The notes under the pieces are model-generated. The model searched no databases, was not told the DNA's origin, and saw only the letters and a list, made by a program, of their open reading frames with translations. Positions 44,846 through 56,696 of a stretch of 64,000 nt of DNA are shown one piece after another. Origin of the DNA: Heliocidaris erythrogramma (Eukaryota > Echinodermata > Echinoidea > Camarodonta > Echinometridae); contig CM046853.1 of the NCBI GenBank assembly GCA_025617745.1, positions 51,663,021 to 51,727,020 of the forward strand, given 5' to 3'. The translations under genes and the position numbers were made by a program. Within the stretch, counting starts at the first letter, position 1. The number at the start of each line of letters is the position of its first letter.

Positions 44846-45006
44846 CCAGGGTGTAGTTGTCCGGGGGGGGGTATCAGGGTAATCGTCATTTTATAGGGGG
44901 TACTTTTTCCTGGGGGATAATTGTCCGGGGGGTAGTTGTCCTGGGGGTAATTGTCCAGGGGGTAGTTGTCCGGGGTGTAGTTGTCCGGGGGTAGTTTTCC
45001 AGGGCG
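44846..45006. repeat. GGGGGTAGTTGTCC minisatellite
   Basis: About nine units of 16-18 bp of the form GGGGGTAGTTGTCCGGG or GGGGGTAATTGTCCTGG, with one diverged stretch. G-runs on one strand could form quadruplex-like structures. Confidence 0.8.
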
Positions 45007-45010
45007 TATA

Positions 45011-45858
45011 GAATCATAAGTTTTATCTGACTCTTGCTAAATATTCCGCCCCGATATATGATGAAGTCTATTATTGCAAAGGTTCAACATTTGAAAGAAA
45101 TCTCAATTTTCGGTCGCCTTGCTGAATTTCTCGACTAACTTTCCAAGGGTTTTCGTTAATTTGCTCCCAAGTTTAATTAGAAGTTAGTGAAAAGAAAACC
45201 GTTTATCTATGTACAAAATTCAAACTATTAATTCTATTTCTAATTGCATGCAGTGGTCAACTGCAAAATTGCCTGGGGAGAATGCACAAGAAATGTTTAG
45301 GATTAAAAATTGAAAATTTGCAGCTCGGTCCGTCGCTTTGCTCCCTCGCTTGTACAATAACGTGGATATGATTTGGGGCTCTCGGACCGGGGGGGGGGGG
45401 GCGCAACTTCATTGTTTGCCCCGGGCGTCATAATCCCTAGACAACAATGAATATGACGCATCAATAGGCCTAGCGCCTATATCAAACAATAATAGCTTAT
45501 AAAACCGAATTGCAACCATGATCCTCATATGCCTATAACTAGTATGATGTCTTTGACCGTAAGCCCATCCACCCCCCCCCCCCCCCCCCCACCATATGGT
45601 ATTGCCCGAGTTTTAAATCGATGATGCACTCGGCACTTTTCCTTGTCCGACATTCTTTTAATTAAAGAATCATTGTAATGTTTATGGAGAAGAAATTTGA
45701 AATATAACCATTCAAAAAAAAAAGCAATCATGGTCTCGAAAAGTGGAGAATGTGCCCATAAGATCACACCCCACTAAATACGCCTCTAATGGCATAGGGT
45801 TTGTAGTGATAACTACTAGTATTGGAAGTTTCACACTGGCTACCGGGACTGGCTACCG
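45011..45858. other. No recognised gene
   Basis: Unique AT-rich DNA with a poly(G) run near 45390 and a poly(C) run at 45573-45590. Just before element F there is a short tandem GGCTACCGGGACT. Confidence 0.45.
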
Positions 45859-46372
45859 GGACTGGTTTAGCCTTTTGACAAGGCCTCGTGACTTGGCTAT
45901 TTTCCTCGTCATGCTGTGCCTGAGATGAGACTAGCCGGCGACGCCAAGAATCAACAAGGCCCGGGTGATCGAACGCGCGATCGAGCGACTTTAGTCGCGA
46001 GGCCTTTTGGAACCTGGGTTTCCATCATCCGATATGAATGATTCACGAGTTGACATTCGTATGCTAACACGCCTACCGAGGATTATCGACCAATCACAAC
46101 GGTATCTGCAGGGCTTGCTTTCCATGATTGATGTAGTAGTAGCATGAGTATAGTAGCTTGCACGGTACGGGCCCAACGTACGGGCCGCGCTAGCTCAAGA
46201 TGAAGGCGAATTTGCATAACAAATGTATGCTGACGTCATGCGAAGATACGTTTGCTGATTGGCTCCTACCTATAAGGTAGCAGATCCTCGCTAGGAACAA
46301 AGGATAACATAAGAAATACAGGCCAGGTTCCAAAAGGCCCTCGGACTCACGTCGCTCGATCTCGCATTCACC

Positions 46373-47366
46373 TAGCCTCTTGTCGAGGCCCTGGCGCTGT
46401 TGAAATCCTTGGCGATATGGAGGCAAAATTTCTGGCGAGCGAAGCGAGCCAGCAAAACCGAGGCGCTTGCGCCGAGGGCCTCTTGACACCCGACCTGAAT
46501 TATATATTCATGAGGCACGATTTCCTACTGAATTATGCATGAAAACTTGAATAGTTAAATAACCGCGGCGATCGCCCAGCAAATTGGCCAATGAAAGCTC
46601 AAGGATTTCTTACTTCAGTCCTGGACTAGTCTATTATTGTTTGGGGGGATTACGTAAATCTATTGCTCAAAATACATTCACAGACAAGCCCATTATGAAG
46701 AATTCGATCTCTAGCTTACAAACCATGGTAATTTGAAATAAGACAAATGTACATATTTCTCAAGAGATCATCATATATTTACAAATAATGAAGAATGGGC
46801 AATAAAAGTCACCGTTCAACAATAGATGCATCTCCATCAATTCTGATGTAACCAAGGAGTTACCAGCAACTTCACTGCCCGGCAAGGCCCCGGGGGATCC
46901 GCCTGGCCTAGGCCCTAGCATAGCTCGCGAATTCAAAGCGGTAATCAGCACAGAGCGGTAGCGCGTGAAAAATAACACTTTTTCCATAGCCAGTAGGCAG
47001 ATTCACAAAAACATCTTGTCCTTTAAGTGCAGATTTGATTGCATCAACTTGCAAATCTTTGAATCTATCAATCTTAAACATTCTAGCGGCATATTCTAAG
47101 CTCTTACAAATATCGTCATCACTCGTCGTGGAAGAAACGTTGAACGCCATTTGGGCTAGCGTGCAGTCGAGTCATGAATATTTAACATTACGTCATGGTA
47201 GCTCGCGCTTATTGGATGATTTTCACCGACCAAAATTTGGTCGGAATATTCGTCAAAACAATGAAATACAAAAGAAATTCAGATCAGGTGTCAAGAGGCC
47301 CTCGGCGCAAGCGCCTCGGTTTGCCGCCAAGGATTTCAACAGCGCCAGGGCCTCGACAAGAGGCTA
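46373..47366. mobile_element. Element F2 inside F, carrying a RecQ-like exon
   Basis: Ends TAGCCTCTTGTCGAGGCC / GGCCTCGACAAGAGGCTA, with inverted similarity over about 85-125 bp (through CCAAGGATTTCAACAGCG and GGCGCAAGCGCC blocks). Flanked by a perfect 9-bp duplication GCATTCACC at 46364-46372 and 47367-47375. Same terminal word and duplication length as F, so F and F2 are one family. Duplicated again at 50345-51340. Confidence 0.85.
46908..47150 (-). pseudogene. RecQ-like helicase N-terminal exon (partial), copy 1
   Basis: 80 codons from ATG at 47150. They show a RecQ-type Q motif (FKIDRFKDLQVDAIKSAL) and a Walker A (NLPTGYGKSVIFHALPL), then diverge into a short tail and a stop. The rest of the helicase (DEAH box, motifs III-VI, RQC) is absent, so this is a first exon or truncated capture without helicase activity. 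It lies wholly inside F2. Repeated unchanged in copy 2. Confidence 0.75.
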
Positions 47367-48384
47367 GCATTCACCGGGCTGGGCGACTAGTTCTTGTTAT
47401 GCAGCCACTACTAGCTTACTTGCCGAGAAAAATAGCCAAGTCACGAGGGCCTTGTCAAAAGGCTAGGACTGGCTACTCTGACCTCTTAGGGCGAACCCAT
47501 ATCGATACTCCGCTATCAAGACCAAGGTTGACCTCCAAGGTCACAGTAAGAATTATACATCTATACAGGCTGCAGCGATAATATTATGTATAACCAGAGA
47601 GTTGGGAAGTGATGATACACTCCCTGATACTATCATATCAAGTTGTCCTCTGAGTAACTCTGAATATTAAAGAATTGGAGACTAGATCGAACTGTAACGA
47701 GTCTCCTTGTACTGTATTGTACTCATTAGTCATTGCATCAATAAGAGAAACAACAAATCTCGACATGGCAGAAACTCCGGGGACTAACATGACGAGTATA
47801 TCTTATGCCAATAATTTTATTATCACCTTTTCAAAACATGGATCCGTGGAGCAATTGCATTTAATATGGATAAAACAGCCATGATTGTGCTACCGGTATT
47901 CGGTTTGTCAGCCCCAGGCTCAGCGTGCTCTAAATCAATGACGGCAAAGCTTTAGCGCTTTGCGCAAGTTTGCGTGGTACAGCATTAATTTCCATGGGCT
48001 ACTCCCCAAGAACCTGTCAAAATGACTGCTATATCGCTGCACTTTTTATTTTTTTCCTTTCTTTTTTTTTTTTTTAATGTTTGATCTGGATCTATTCATG
48101 CCAATCTGTTTTAATTGTTTGTAAAAATATTGTGATTATATTTTCATTGAATAAACAGAAAAAAAAAACATTTTGAACTCTTCGCGAACCGCGCCCCCCC
48201 CCCCCCCCCCGACTCCCCTACTTTAGCTGTTGCCTCTGGCAAGCTTTTGAGTCGTCAAGAGAATCTTTTATGCATGCATAAGATTAGTGAACAGGTCAAT
48301 TTGAATGCGCTTATATGCAGTTAAAAGTCTCGATTGCGATGGGTGTCAGTCGCGGAAGGGGGCATCCAGTGGGATCCAGTGTTG

Positions 48385-48562
48385 CCAGTGAAAAAAATAC
48401 GATTCTGCTTGGGAGTAGGAAAAAATTCCGCCTTTGAAAAGGGGCACAATTTACTTTAAAAAAGGTGCTTTTCATGACAAAATCCTCTGACAAGCAAAAA
48501 AAAAAAAAGAAAGAATGCACATTTTGAGGTACATTTTCCATTAAAAAATTCTCTGACGAGCC

Positions 48563-48593
<31 letters not shown>

Positions 48594-48695
48594 AAAAAAA
48601 AAAATCTGAATTCTTCTAGATTCTGCTAGAATTCTGCCTAGCATAATGCTAAAATGCTAAAGCGGTCAAAATTCTGCCAAAAAAACAGAATTCTG
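48385..48695. repeat. Dispersed repeat G, copy 1
   Basis: A ~310-350 bp unit with GTGTTGCCAG at the left, then ATTCTGCTTGGGAGTAG, GGTGCTTTTCATGACAAAAT, CCTCTGACAAGCAAAAA and GCTAAAGCGGTCAAAATTCT. Other copies are at 52335-52658 (part of the duplication) and 58925-59280 (independent). It may be a MITE with GTTGCCAG/CTGGCAAC ends. Confidence 0.75.
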
Positions 48696-48972
48696 CAACC
48701 TCTGCATGTGTGTAGGCCGCTTTAAAACAACGAGTTTAAAAAGTACCACTTGACTACTCAGCTCGCAATGCGCTCGACTCGTCTCACAGGAAATGAAATG
48801 ACTTCTTGTTTCGGACATCGACAGCTAGCTATGGTAGTATGGCTGGCTAGCTAGCTACTACGATACGGTTACATATACGTATAGCGGCGCGGCGTCAATA
48901 TAGAAAGGTAGGCAGGTGATTGAGCTAGAGCTAGATGCGAGAGACCATCCGGATCATTACTCATTAGGCCCT

Positions 48973-49480
48973 ACCCTATCATGGCCACTGAGAATGATAA
49001 TCTTAACAATCAATTCCTGGTGTCACATAGCAATTTGCTATGCATTTTTTATATGTGGGACTGTACAGAAATATTTATCCCATCCACCAAAAATGCTAAT
49101 CAAATTTGAGAATATTATTACCTGATAATGTAGTGATGAAACAAAGCTTTTTGCTTGTCACTGTTTGTGAACTATTTTAAAGCCAGCTTACATGTATATA
49201 GAACTATTCACTTTTTTATTATTGTAAAAAAAGGGCTTGCTAAGTTGGGATTGTCATTCAAAGTGCATCTTAACCTCATGTATTGTCATTACAACTACAG
49301 TACTGCGCATGAACATGTATATAAAATATCAAAGACCAGATGCTCCAATGCATGCTTATATGCCTTATTAAATACAGCTCGTTCAGTTTTGTTTTAACTT
49401 AACATGGAAAAGTATAAATGTGTATTTTTTCTTCAGTATCTGTGTTTGCAAACGAAATGGAAGGTTTGGAAGGGTTCAAG
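48973..49480. other. Spacer between duplication copies
   Basis: Unique AT-rich sequence, present once. No coding signature recognised. Confidence 0.4.
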
Positions 49481-49494
49481 TTTGTGCCCAAAAG

Positions 49495-50095
49495 GGTCCC
49501 TGTAAGGCGCAAAATTGCACCCTTTTTTATCGGGGTAAAGGGCTTAATGTTGCACCCTGTGAGGTGCAAAACTGCACCTTCTGGAAATGTACAATATTGC
49601 ACCGAAAAATGTGCTGCCAATGTTGCAATAGTTTGCACCCTTTAGGGTGCACAATTGCACCCTTTTTATAGGTTCAATTATGGTGCAACATTGCACCTTT
49701 CTGAAAGGTACAATATTGCACCCTAAAAGGTGCTCCCAGTGTTGCATTTATTTGCACCCTTTAGGGTGCAAAATTGCACCCTTTTTATCGGAAAAAAGGG
49801 TTCAATATTGAACCCTAAATGGTGCAACATTGCACCCTAAAAATGGTGCAAAATTGCACCTTTCTGAAAGGTACAATATTGCACCCAAAAAGGTGCTCCC
49901 AGTGTTGCATTTATTTGCACCCTTTTTATCGGAAAAAAGGGTTCAATATTGAACCCTAAATGGTGCAACATTGCACCCTAAAAATGGTGCAAAATTGCAC
50001 CTTTCTGAAAGGTGCAATATTGCACCCAAAAAGGTGCTCCCAGTGTTGCATTTATTTGCACCCTAAAAGGTGCAACTTTGTACCTTTATTTCTAA
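49495..50095. repeat. GGTGCAA/TTGCACC palindromic minisatellite
   Basis: About 600 bp dominated by GGTGCAA and TTGCACC words arranged as inverted pairs such as GGTGCAAAATTGCACC, with a higher-order repeat of about 127 bp (49796-49922 and 49923-50049). Also GGTTCAATATTGAACC. Many alternative hairpins are possible. Short frames here are artefacts. Confidence 0.88.
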
Positions 50096-50879
50096 GTGTG
50101 TATAGTAGTAGCATGAGTATAGTAGCTTGCACGGTACGGGCCGCGCTAGCTCAAGATGAAGGCGAATTTGCATAACAAATGTATGCTGACGTCATGCGAA
50201 GATACGTTTGCTGATTGGCTCCTACCTATAAGGTAGCAGATCCTCGCTAGGAACAAAGGATAACATAAGAAATACAGGCCAGTGGTTGAACTCAGGTTGT
50301 TCCAAAAGGCCCTCGGACTCACGTCGCTCGATCTCGCATTCACCTAGCCTCTTGTCGAGGCCCTGGCGCTGTTGAAATCCTTGGCGATATGGAGGCAAAA
50401 TTTCTGGCGAGCGAAGCGAGCCAGCAAAACCGAGGCGCTTGCGCCGAGGGCCTCTTGACACCCGACCTGAATTATATATTCATGAGGCACGATTTCCTAC
50501 TGAATTATGCATGAAAACTTGAATAGTTAAATAACCGCGGCGATCGCCCAGCAAATTGGCCAATGAAAGCTCAAGGATTTCTTACTTCAGTTCTGGACTA
50601 GTCTATTATTGTTTGGGGGGGATTACGTAAATCTATTGCTCAAAATACATTCACAGACAAGCCCATTATGAAGAATTCGATCTCTAGCTTACAAACCATG
50701 GTAATTTGAAATAAGACAAATGTACATATTTCTCAAGAGATCATCATATATTTACAAATAATGAAGAATGGGCAATAAAAGTCACCGTTCAACAATAGAT
50801 GCATCTCCATCAATTCTGATGTAACCAAGGAGTTACCAGCAACTTCACTGCCCGGCAAGGCCCCGGGGATCCGCCTGGC

Positions 50880-51122
50880 CTAGGCCCTAGCATAGCTCGC
50901 GAATTCAAAGCGGTAATCAGCACAGAGCGGTAGCGCGTGAAAAATAACACTTTTTCCATAGCCAGTAGGCAGATTCACAAAAACATCTTGTCCTTTAAGT
51001 GCAGATTTGATTGCATCAACTTGCAAATCTTTGAATCTATCAATCTTAAACATTCTAGCGGCATATTCTAAGCTCTTACATATATCGTCATCACTCGTCG
51101 TGGAAGAAACGTTGAACGCCAT
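50880..51122 (-). pseudogene. RecQ-like helicase N-terminal exon, copy 2
   Basis: Same 80-codon product as 46908-47150, with Walker A TGYGKS and identical protein sequence. Its identity reflects the recent segmental duplication rather than selection. Confidence 0.75.
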
Positions 51123-52334
51123 TTTGGGCTAGCGTGCAGTCGAGTCATGAATATTTAACATTACGTCATGGTAGCTCGCGCTTATTGGATGATTTTCACC
51201 GACCAAAATTTGGTCGGAATATTCGTCAAAACAATGAAATACAAAAGAAATTCAGATCAGGTGTCAAGAGGCCCTCGGCGCAAGCGCCTCGGTTTGCCGC
51301 CAAGGATTTCAACAGCGCCAGGGCCTCGACAAGAGGCTAGCATTCACCGGGCTGGGCGACTAGTTCTTGTTATGCAGCCACTACTAGCTTACTTGCCGAG
51401 AAAAATAGCCAAGTCACGAGGGCCTTGTCAAAAGGCTAGGACTGGCTACTCTGACCTCTTAGGGCGAACCCATATCGATACTCCGCTATCAAGACCAAGG
51501 TTGACCTCCAAGGTCACAGTAAGAATTATACATCTATACAGGCTGCAGCGATAATATTATGTATAACCAGAGAGTTGGGAAGTGATACACTCCCTGATAC
51601 TATCATATCAAGTTGTCCTCTGAGTAACTCTGAATATTAAAGAATTGGAGACTAGATCGAACTGTAACGAGTCTCCTTGTACTGTATTGTACTCATTAGT
51701 CATTGCATCAATAAGAGAAACAACAAATCTCGACATGGCAGAAACTCCGGGGACTAACATGACGAGTATATCTTATGCCAATAATTTTATTATCACCTTT
51801 TCAAAACATGGATCCGTGGAGCAATTGCATTTAATATGGATAAAACAGCCATGATTGTGCTACCGGTATTCGGTTTGTCAGCCCCAGGCTCAGCGTGCTC
51901 TAAATCAATGACGGCAAAGCTTTAGCGCTTTGCGCAAGTTTGCGTGGTACAGCATTAATTTCCATGGGCTACTCCCCAAGAACCTGTCAAAATGACTGCT
52001 ATATCGCTGCACTTTTTATTTGTTTTCCTTTCTTTTCTTTTTTTTAATGTTTGATCTGGATCTATTCATGCCAATCTGTTTTAATTGTTTGTAAAAATAT
52101 TGTGATTATATTTTCATTGAATAAACAGAAAAAAAAAACATTTTGAACTCTTCGCGAACCGCGCCCCCCCCCCCCCCCGACTCCCCTACTTTAGCTGTTG
52201 CCTCTGGCAAGCTTTTGAGTCGTCAAGAGAATCTTTTATGCATGCATAAAATTAGTGAACAGGTCAATTTGAATGCGCTTATATGCAGTTAAAAGTCTCG
52301 ACTGCGATGGGTGTCAGTCGCGGAAGGGGGGCAT

Positions 52335-52658
52335 CCAGTGTTGCCAGTGAAAAAAATACGATTCTGCTTGCATGGGAGTAGGAAAAAATTCCGCCTTTGA
52401 AAAGGGGCACAATTTACTTTAAAAAAGGTGCTTTTCATGACAAAATCCTCTGACAAGCAAAAAAAAAAAAAAGAAAGAATGCACATTTTGAGGTACATTT
52501 TCCATTAAAAAATTCTCTGACGAGCACCCCCTCCCCCCCCCCCAAAAAAAAAAAAAAAAAAAAAATCTGAATTCTTCTAGATTCTGCTAGAATTCTGCCT
52601 AGCATAATGCTAAAATGCTAAAGCGGTCAAAATTCTGCCAAAAAAACAGAATTCTGCA
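52335..52658. repeat. Dispersed repeat G, copy 2
   Basis: Copy of 48385-48695 within the duplication; an 11-base stretch beside GTGTTGCCAG is missing compared with copy 1, and the poly(C) run is broken by CTC. Confidence 0.75.
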
Positions 52659-52932
52659 ACCTCTGCATGTGTGTAGGCCGCTTTAAAACAACGAGTTTAA
52701 AAAGTACCACTTGACTACTCAGCTCGCAATGCGCTCGACTCGTCTCACAGGAAATGAAATGACTTCTTGTTTCGGACATCGACAGCTAGCTATGGTAGTA
52801 TGGCTGGCTAGCTAGCTACTACGATACGGTTACATATATAGCGGCGCGGCGTCAATATAGAAAGGTAGGCAGGTGATTGAGCTAGAGCTAGATGCGAGAG
52901 ACCATCCGGATCATTACTCATTAGGCCCTACC

Positions 52933-53417
52933 CCCGTGATGTGAGCTAGTACATGGTTCGTGGTATATTGATGCAGGCCTGTCAATGCTGGTATGGTACT
53001 AAGCACCGATACAACTAAGTACAAGTTTGCAAGGTGGTTTTCAAGATTAGACTGATCAAGGCTTTGCCAGGAAAAACACACTCGATCGTATCCAACTCCA
53101 AGCAGGTGAGTCTTTAACTCCATGGAGCCCCACCGCCACCGCCGCACAGTCAGTGGTCCAGAATCAAACCAAAGTGCACAATTTAGTTTGGTGATTTGTT
53201 TGTAATTTTGATTGTAAATGTAAATGAATCTGCTTATCAAATTTTCATTTTGAGCCAAGGTAATGCCATGGTAATCCCTTTGCCGCAAATGTAAACAAAG
53301 AAAATTTGGTCTCCCAAATAGGCTATCAAAAATGTTGACAGTGTCACAGGTCTCCCAAAACAAATAGGATTAGGAAACAGTTTCCAATATCAGCCCGTGC
53401 GTGCGCCTCTAAGCATT
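52933..53417. other. Unassigned, with one minus-strand frame
   Basis: A 149-codon minus frame (53363-52914) is open here but shows no motif I recognise and crosses the duplication boundary, so it is probably chance. Nothing else seen. Confidence 0.35.
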
Positions 53418-53738
53418 GGCGGATCCGGGGGGGGGCACTTCCGGCCCGTGCCCCTCTTTTGGAAGAAAAGTATGCATTTTGACCATAGATGATCCGCCAT
53501 TTTCTCGATTGTGCCCCCCATTTTTTTGCTTGTCAGAGAATTATGGAGGGAAAGTGGACCCCCATAACCCCCCCCCCCCAATGAGCAAATTTTTTGGAGG
53601 TCTAGCGAAAAAAAAGTTTTGTCACACCCCCCCCCCCCCCCCACTGAGTGACTTTTCGAGAAGCTGGCAAGACCGAAAGTTGACAAACCTGCATTTGTGT
53701 GCCCCCCCCCTATACTAAATCCTGGATCCGCCCCTGGC
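53418..53738. mobile_element. MITE with GGCGGATCC ends
   Basis: Ends GGCGGATCCGGGGG and CTGGATCCGCC are inverted; the interior is C-rich with GTGCCCC runs. Same terminal style as 5981-6151 and 53893-53987, a hAT-like miniature family. No target duplication resolved. Confidence 0.6.
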
Positions 53739-53892
53739 GGCTCCAAGTAACGCGTAGCTACGCGTTGGAGCTTCCTGGAGTTAATTTTTGTGGCATTATG
53801 TCAAAATGTCACTACTTTGGTAAATGCAAGATTTCTACATTTCATGTGGAATGGTTATTCCTAATAAATCATTTAACAATACAAATGCAGGC

Positions 53893-53987
53893 GCGCATCC
53901 CCTAGATGGCCGTTTGGCTTTATCAAACAGAGGGTTCCTCAGTGTGCGCCCCCCCCCTTTCTGAAAATCCTGTATCCGCCCCTGAAA
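53893..53987. mobile_element. Deleted copy of the 5981-6151 MITE
   Basis: Shares CAGGCGCGNATCC, CTAGATGGCCGTTTGGCTTT and CCTGTATCCGCCCCTG with 5981-6151 but lacks about 75 central bases. Confidence 0.7.
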
Positions 53988-54329
53988 TGAGTATTAATTT
54001 GAAAGCTAATTCATATTAACTATATTTTGTGGTAAACCTGCTAAAATGAGTAAAAAATAAGATACAATGGAATGTTAACATTGCTTTAAAAATTATAGAA
54101 CCGAAATTTCCAAGGTCTAACTGAGCTTTCCCTTGATATCAAATTTGACTGCCCATTTCTGCCCATTTTTATAAAGTTAAAGCCAATTTTATACCCCCAT
54201 GTTTACAATTTTTAAGCCTAAAGTGGAGCTACTGTGGAGGTTAAGACGCGCAGTAGTCCTGCAGCTCTGACGACCTTTCTACAGCGCCCTCTACAAGCCA
54301 ATTCGTTTGAATTGCAAGTTTTTGAGTTT
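53988..54329. other. No recognised feature
   Basis: AT-rich unique DNA between two MITEs; nothing identified. Confidence 0.4.
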
Positions 54330-55021
54330 GACCCCATTTACACAGAGACTGAAGTCGACTTTAGTCGAATTTGAACTCGAGTTCATTTGTGTGTAAACAG
54401 GGTAGTCGCAATTAGAACTCGAGTTCAAAACTCGAATTCGAATGACAACCCAGAGCAACTTTTATCGAATTCAAACTCGACTATTATCGAATTTAAATTC
54501 GCTATTTGCAGTGTGAACGGACACGTAATTGAAAGTCGACTAGCAAATATCCAGCCAGTGACCCCGTCATACGTCACTTCCGGTATTGCTAAGCAACGCT
54601 AAGCGTCGCGTCAGTAAAATAAGCGTCATTCAACAAGTGAACCACAATGAACGACGACACATTCACCGAACTGGCTTGATTCAATCCACCACGCGCTCAT
54701 CATATCTGCAAATATTCGTCCATAATTTTGTAATTGTAAATCATACGAAACCAGATCAAAATGGCTGCGCTTACAATACTCGCTACCGCCATTTTGAACT
54801 TACTCGCGGGGTTTTCACAAATTTAACCCGGAAGTTGATTATCACGATGACCCACCAAGCGAGGGCGTAATCAAGTCGAATTCACTTTCCTTCTGAATTC
54901 GAGTTCGTCCAACGCTTGGTGTAAACAGCTAGCCCTCCGAAAAATAATTTATGCTAATCCAAGGTCGCAATTGAATTCGCTGTCGAATTTGAACTCGAGT
55001 TCACTCTGTGTAAACGCGGTC
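54330..55021. mobile_element. 692-bp MITE with TTTACACAGAG arms
   Basis: Left GACCCCATTTACACAGAG and right CTCTGTGTAAACGCGGTC are inverted; both arms then carry many GAATTTGAACTCGAGTTC and GAATTCGA words. The centre has unique sequence. The frames in it are not genes. Confidence 0.75.
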
Positions 55022-55376
55022 TTAATCTATCACTGGGCACCATATAAGCCTAATCAGTGTTAATCAATAATGCATGCCAATGAGTTTATGTATCTCGAAC
55101 AGTTATTATGTTGTACTGTGGCACTGGGTTTGGTACATACAGGTATATTAAGGGTAAATGGGTAAAGCAAATTTTCAAGGAAATTAAGCAGGTAGGGTCT
55201 ATATAGCATAATCTTGCATACTCCTTGCAAAAACTTATGCTCTTATTAAAGTGAAGTAAGGGGAATAGACAAATAAGCAATACAAAATTGTTTATTTATA
55301 TAAAACAATTACTAATTCATGTTTTCTGCAGAAGAATGGATCCCAGACAATTATGAATTATGAATATCGCCCTGAA

Positions 55377-55409
<33 letters not shown>

Positions 55410-55688
55410 GGGGATGAGGCGTTTTCTATTGAAATATTTCGGTTTAGCGTTAAACTTTTATTGTTTAACCACCTAACATTGTTCATTCATTCTATCCGAA
55501 CTACTTTTTTGTCAAATATGTCAGCATGCAGAGGTATAACTTTGAAAATTTTAGTTGGACCGGAGACATGTCATTATGGTTATTTTGGTCTTTATTATAA
55601 CGTTTTCAGCAGCCAATTAGAAATCAGCCATTTCTTGACATCTTATGCGATTTAAAGTATTTCCATTGGATTCTATGGGTCAAATTTA
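55022..55688. other. No recognised gene; long poly(G) tract
   Basis: Contains a run of more than 30 G residues at 55377-55408. The plus frame starting at 55353 passes through it and is an artefact. Confidence 0.45.
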
Positions 55689-56584
55689 AGCCTGAGTCAT
55701 ATCGAATATTTCATAATCCGGGATTCGACGGCTTTGATCCGATCGAATACCGGTGCATCGATAAATGATGGGCAGTGAAAACAGAGTTGCACACAGTTGC
55801 ACGCAGTGCATGCACCATGCACCGGTGACCGGTCCGCTGGCATCGCGGGCATATGTATGGGCTCTCGCTGCCAATGGCTAGTAAAAATCACAGCGGACGA
55901 GCCAAAATCTTAAGTTTCTAGTCAGTATTGGCTAGTCAAAATATCACTCTAGTGTCGCACGAAGCGATGCTCATTGTCGCCACACCCGACAATGATTCAA
56001 ATGCAATGAATTAATAATCTTACTTTGTCTTTGTAGAGCTGAATGGAACATGTTTGTTCGATGCAAAAAAAACCAAACAATACGAAATAAACTTTTCGTC
56101 GCTCATGACTCGACTTCATTCAGCTTCAGATCATTCAGAAGTAATTGCCAATTTGATGAGAGTGTGATATTAGTTATTGCGAATTAAGTAGGAACACTCG
56201 TACTCATGCCCGTATTTATCATGTTCAATTATACAATTGTCAAATTGACAATGCAGAGAGAGTGCAAGAATATTATCGTAAACTTCAGTTCGTAACGACA
56301 AAACGATTTTTCCATAGAGAAAGCACAGGTAAAGCGCGACATCCTCTGCGAGCGAATTAGCGAAAGTTAGCCAACAGTTTGAAGTCGTCTTCACCTTCTC
56401 TGCTAGTATATACGTTATGTACTATGTACGTTACGGAGTTTCTTTTTTATTTGCTTTTTTCATGGTGGCTACGGTAGTCAAAAATCTGGCGGACTACAAA
56501 TCGATACACCGGATATGCCAAAAGGAATTCGGGATTCGATGTCTTCGATCTAACACCGGCTAACCAATCGATTCGACTCAGGCT
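55689..56584. mobile_element. 896-bp TA-flanked TIR element
   Basis: Ends AGCCTGAGTC and GACTCAGGCT, with further inverted similarity (ATTCGACGGCTTTGATC against GATTCGATGTCTTCGATC). TA on both sides (55687-55688, 56585-56586). Tc1/mariner-like target, non-autonomous. No transposase frame found. Confidence 0.65.
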
Positions 56585-56696
56585 TAGTCAAATTACCCTA
56601 AGTTATCTTGTGATCGTTCTAAAATATATCAGATACGAATTTTGGCACACTTTGACTTCATTCTGGCCCACTGTGCGCCGTTATTTATTTTATTAA

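Larger units (their letters stand above)
45868..47465. mobile_element. Element F, 9-bp target duplication
   Basis: Ends TAGCCTTTTGACAAGGCC and GGCCTTGTCAAAAGGCTA, with inverted similarity continuing through CGTGACTTGGCTATTTT. Flanks GGACTGGTT (45859-45867) and GGACTGGCT (47466-47474) match in 8 of 9 positions. It contains F2, whose ends are of the same type. A further inverted pair GGCCTTTTGGAACCTGG (46002) / CCAGGTTCCAAAAGGCC (46323) hints at a third related unit. 9-bp sites are Mutator-like. Confidence 0.7.
46131..48972. repeat. 2.84 kb direct duplication, copy 1
   Basis: Near-identical to 50103-52932, from TAGTAGTAGCATGAGTATAG to CATTAGGCCCTACC. Differences are few single bases, a 13-bp indel near 46170, a ~16-bp indel near 46323 and homopolymer lengths. 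The left breakpoint lies inside element F and the right one in unique DNA, so the duplicated unit is not itself one transposon. The copies are separated by about 1.13 kb. Confidence 0.9.
50103..52932. repeat. 2.83 kb direct duplication, copy 2
   Basis: Second copy of 46131-48972. It contains F2 (about 50345-51340), the right end of F (to 51438) and repeat G. It lacks the left end of F, which confirms that the breakpoint cut through F. Confidence 0.9.

Noticed and set aside
49495-50095. CRISPR-like array
   Set aside because: Repeats are short inverted pairs without unique spacers of constant length, and the DNA is eukaryotic; it is a minisatellite.
52914-53363. 149-codon minus-strand frame as a gene
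   Set aside because: It crosses the right breakpoint of the segmental duplication and has no motif; probably chance.
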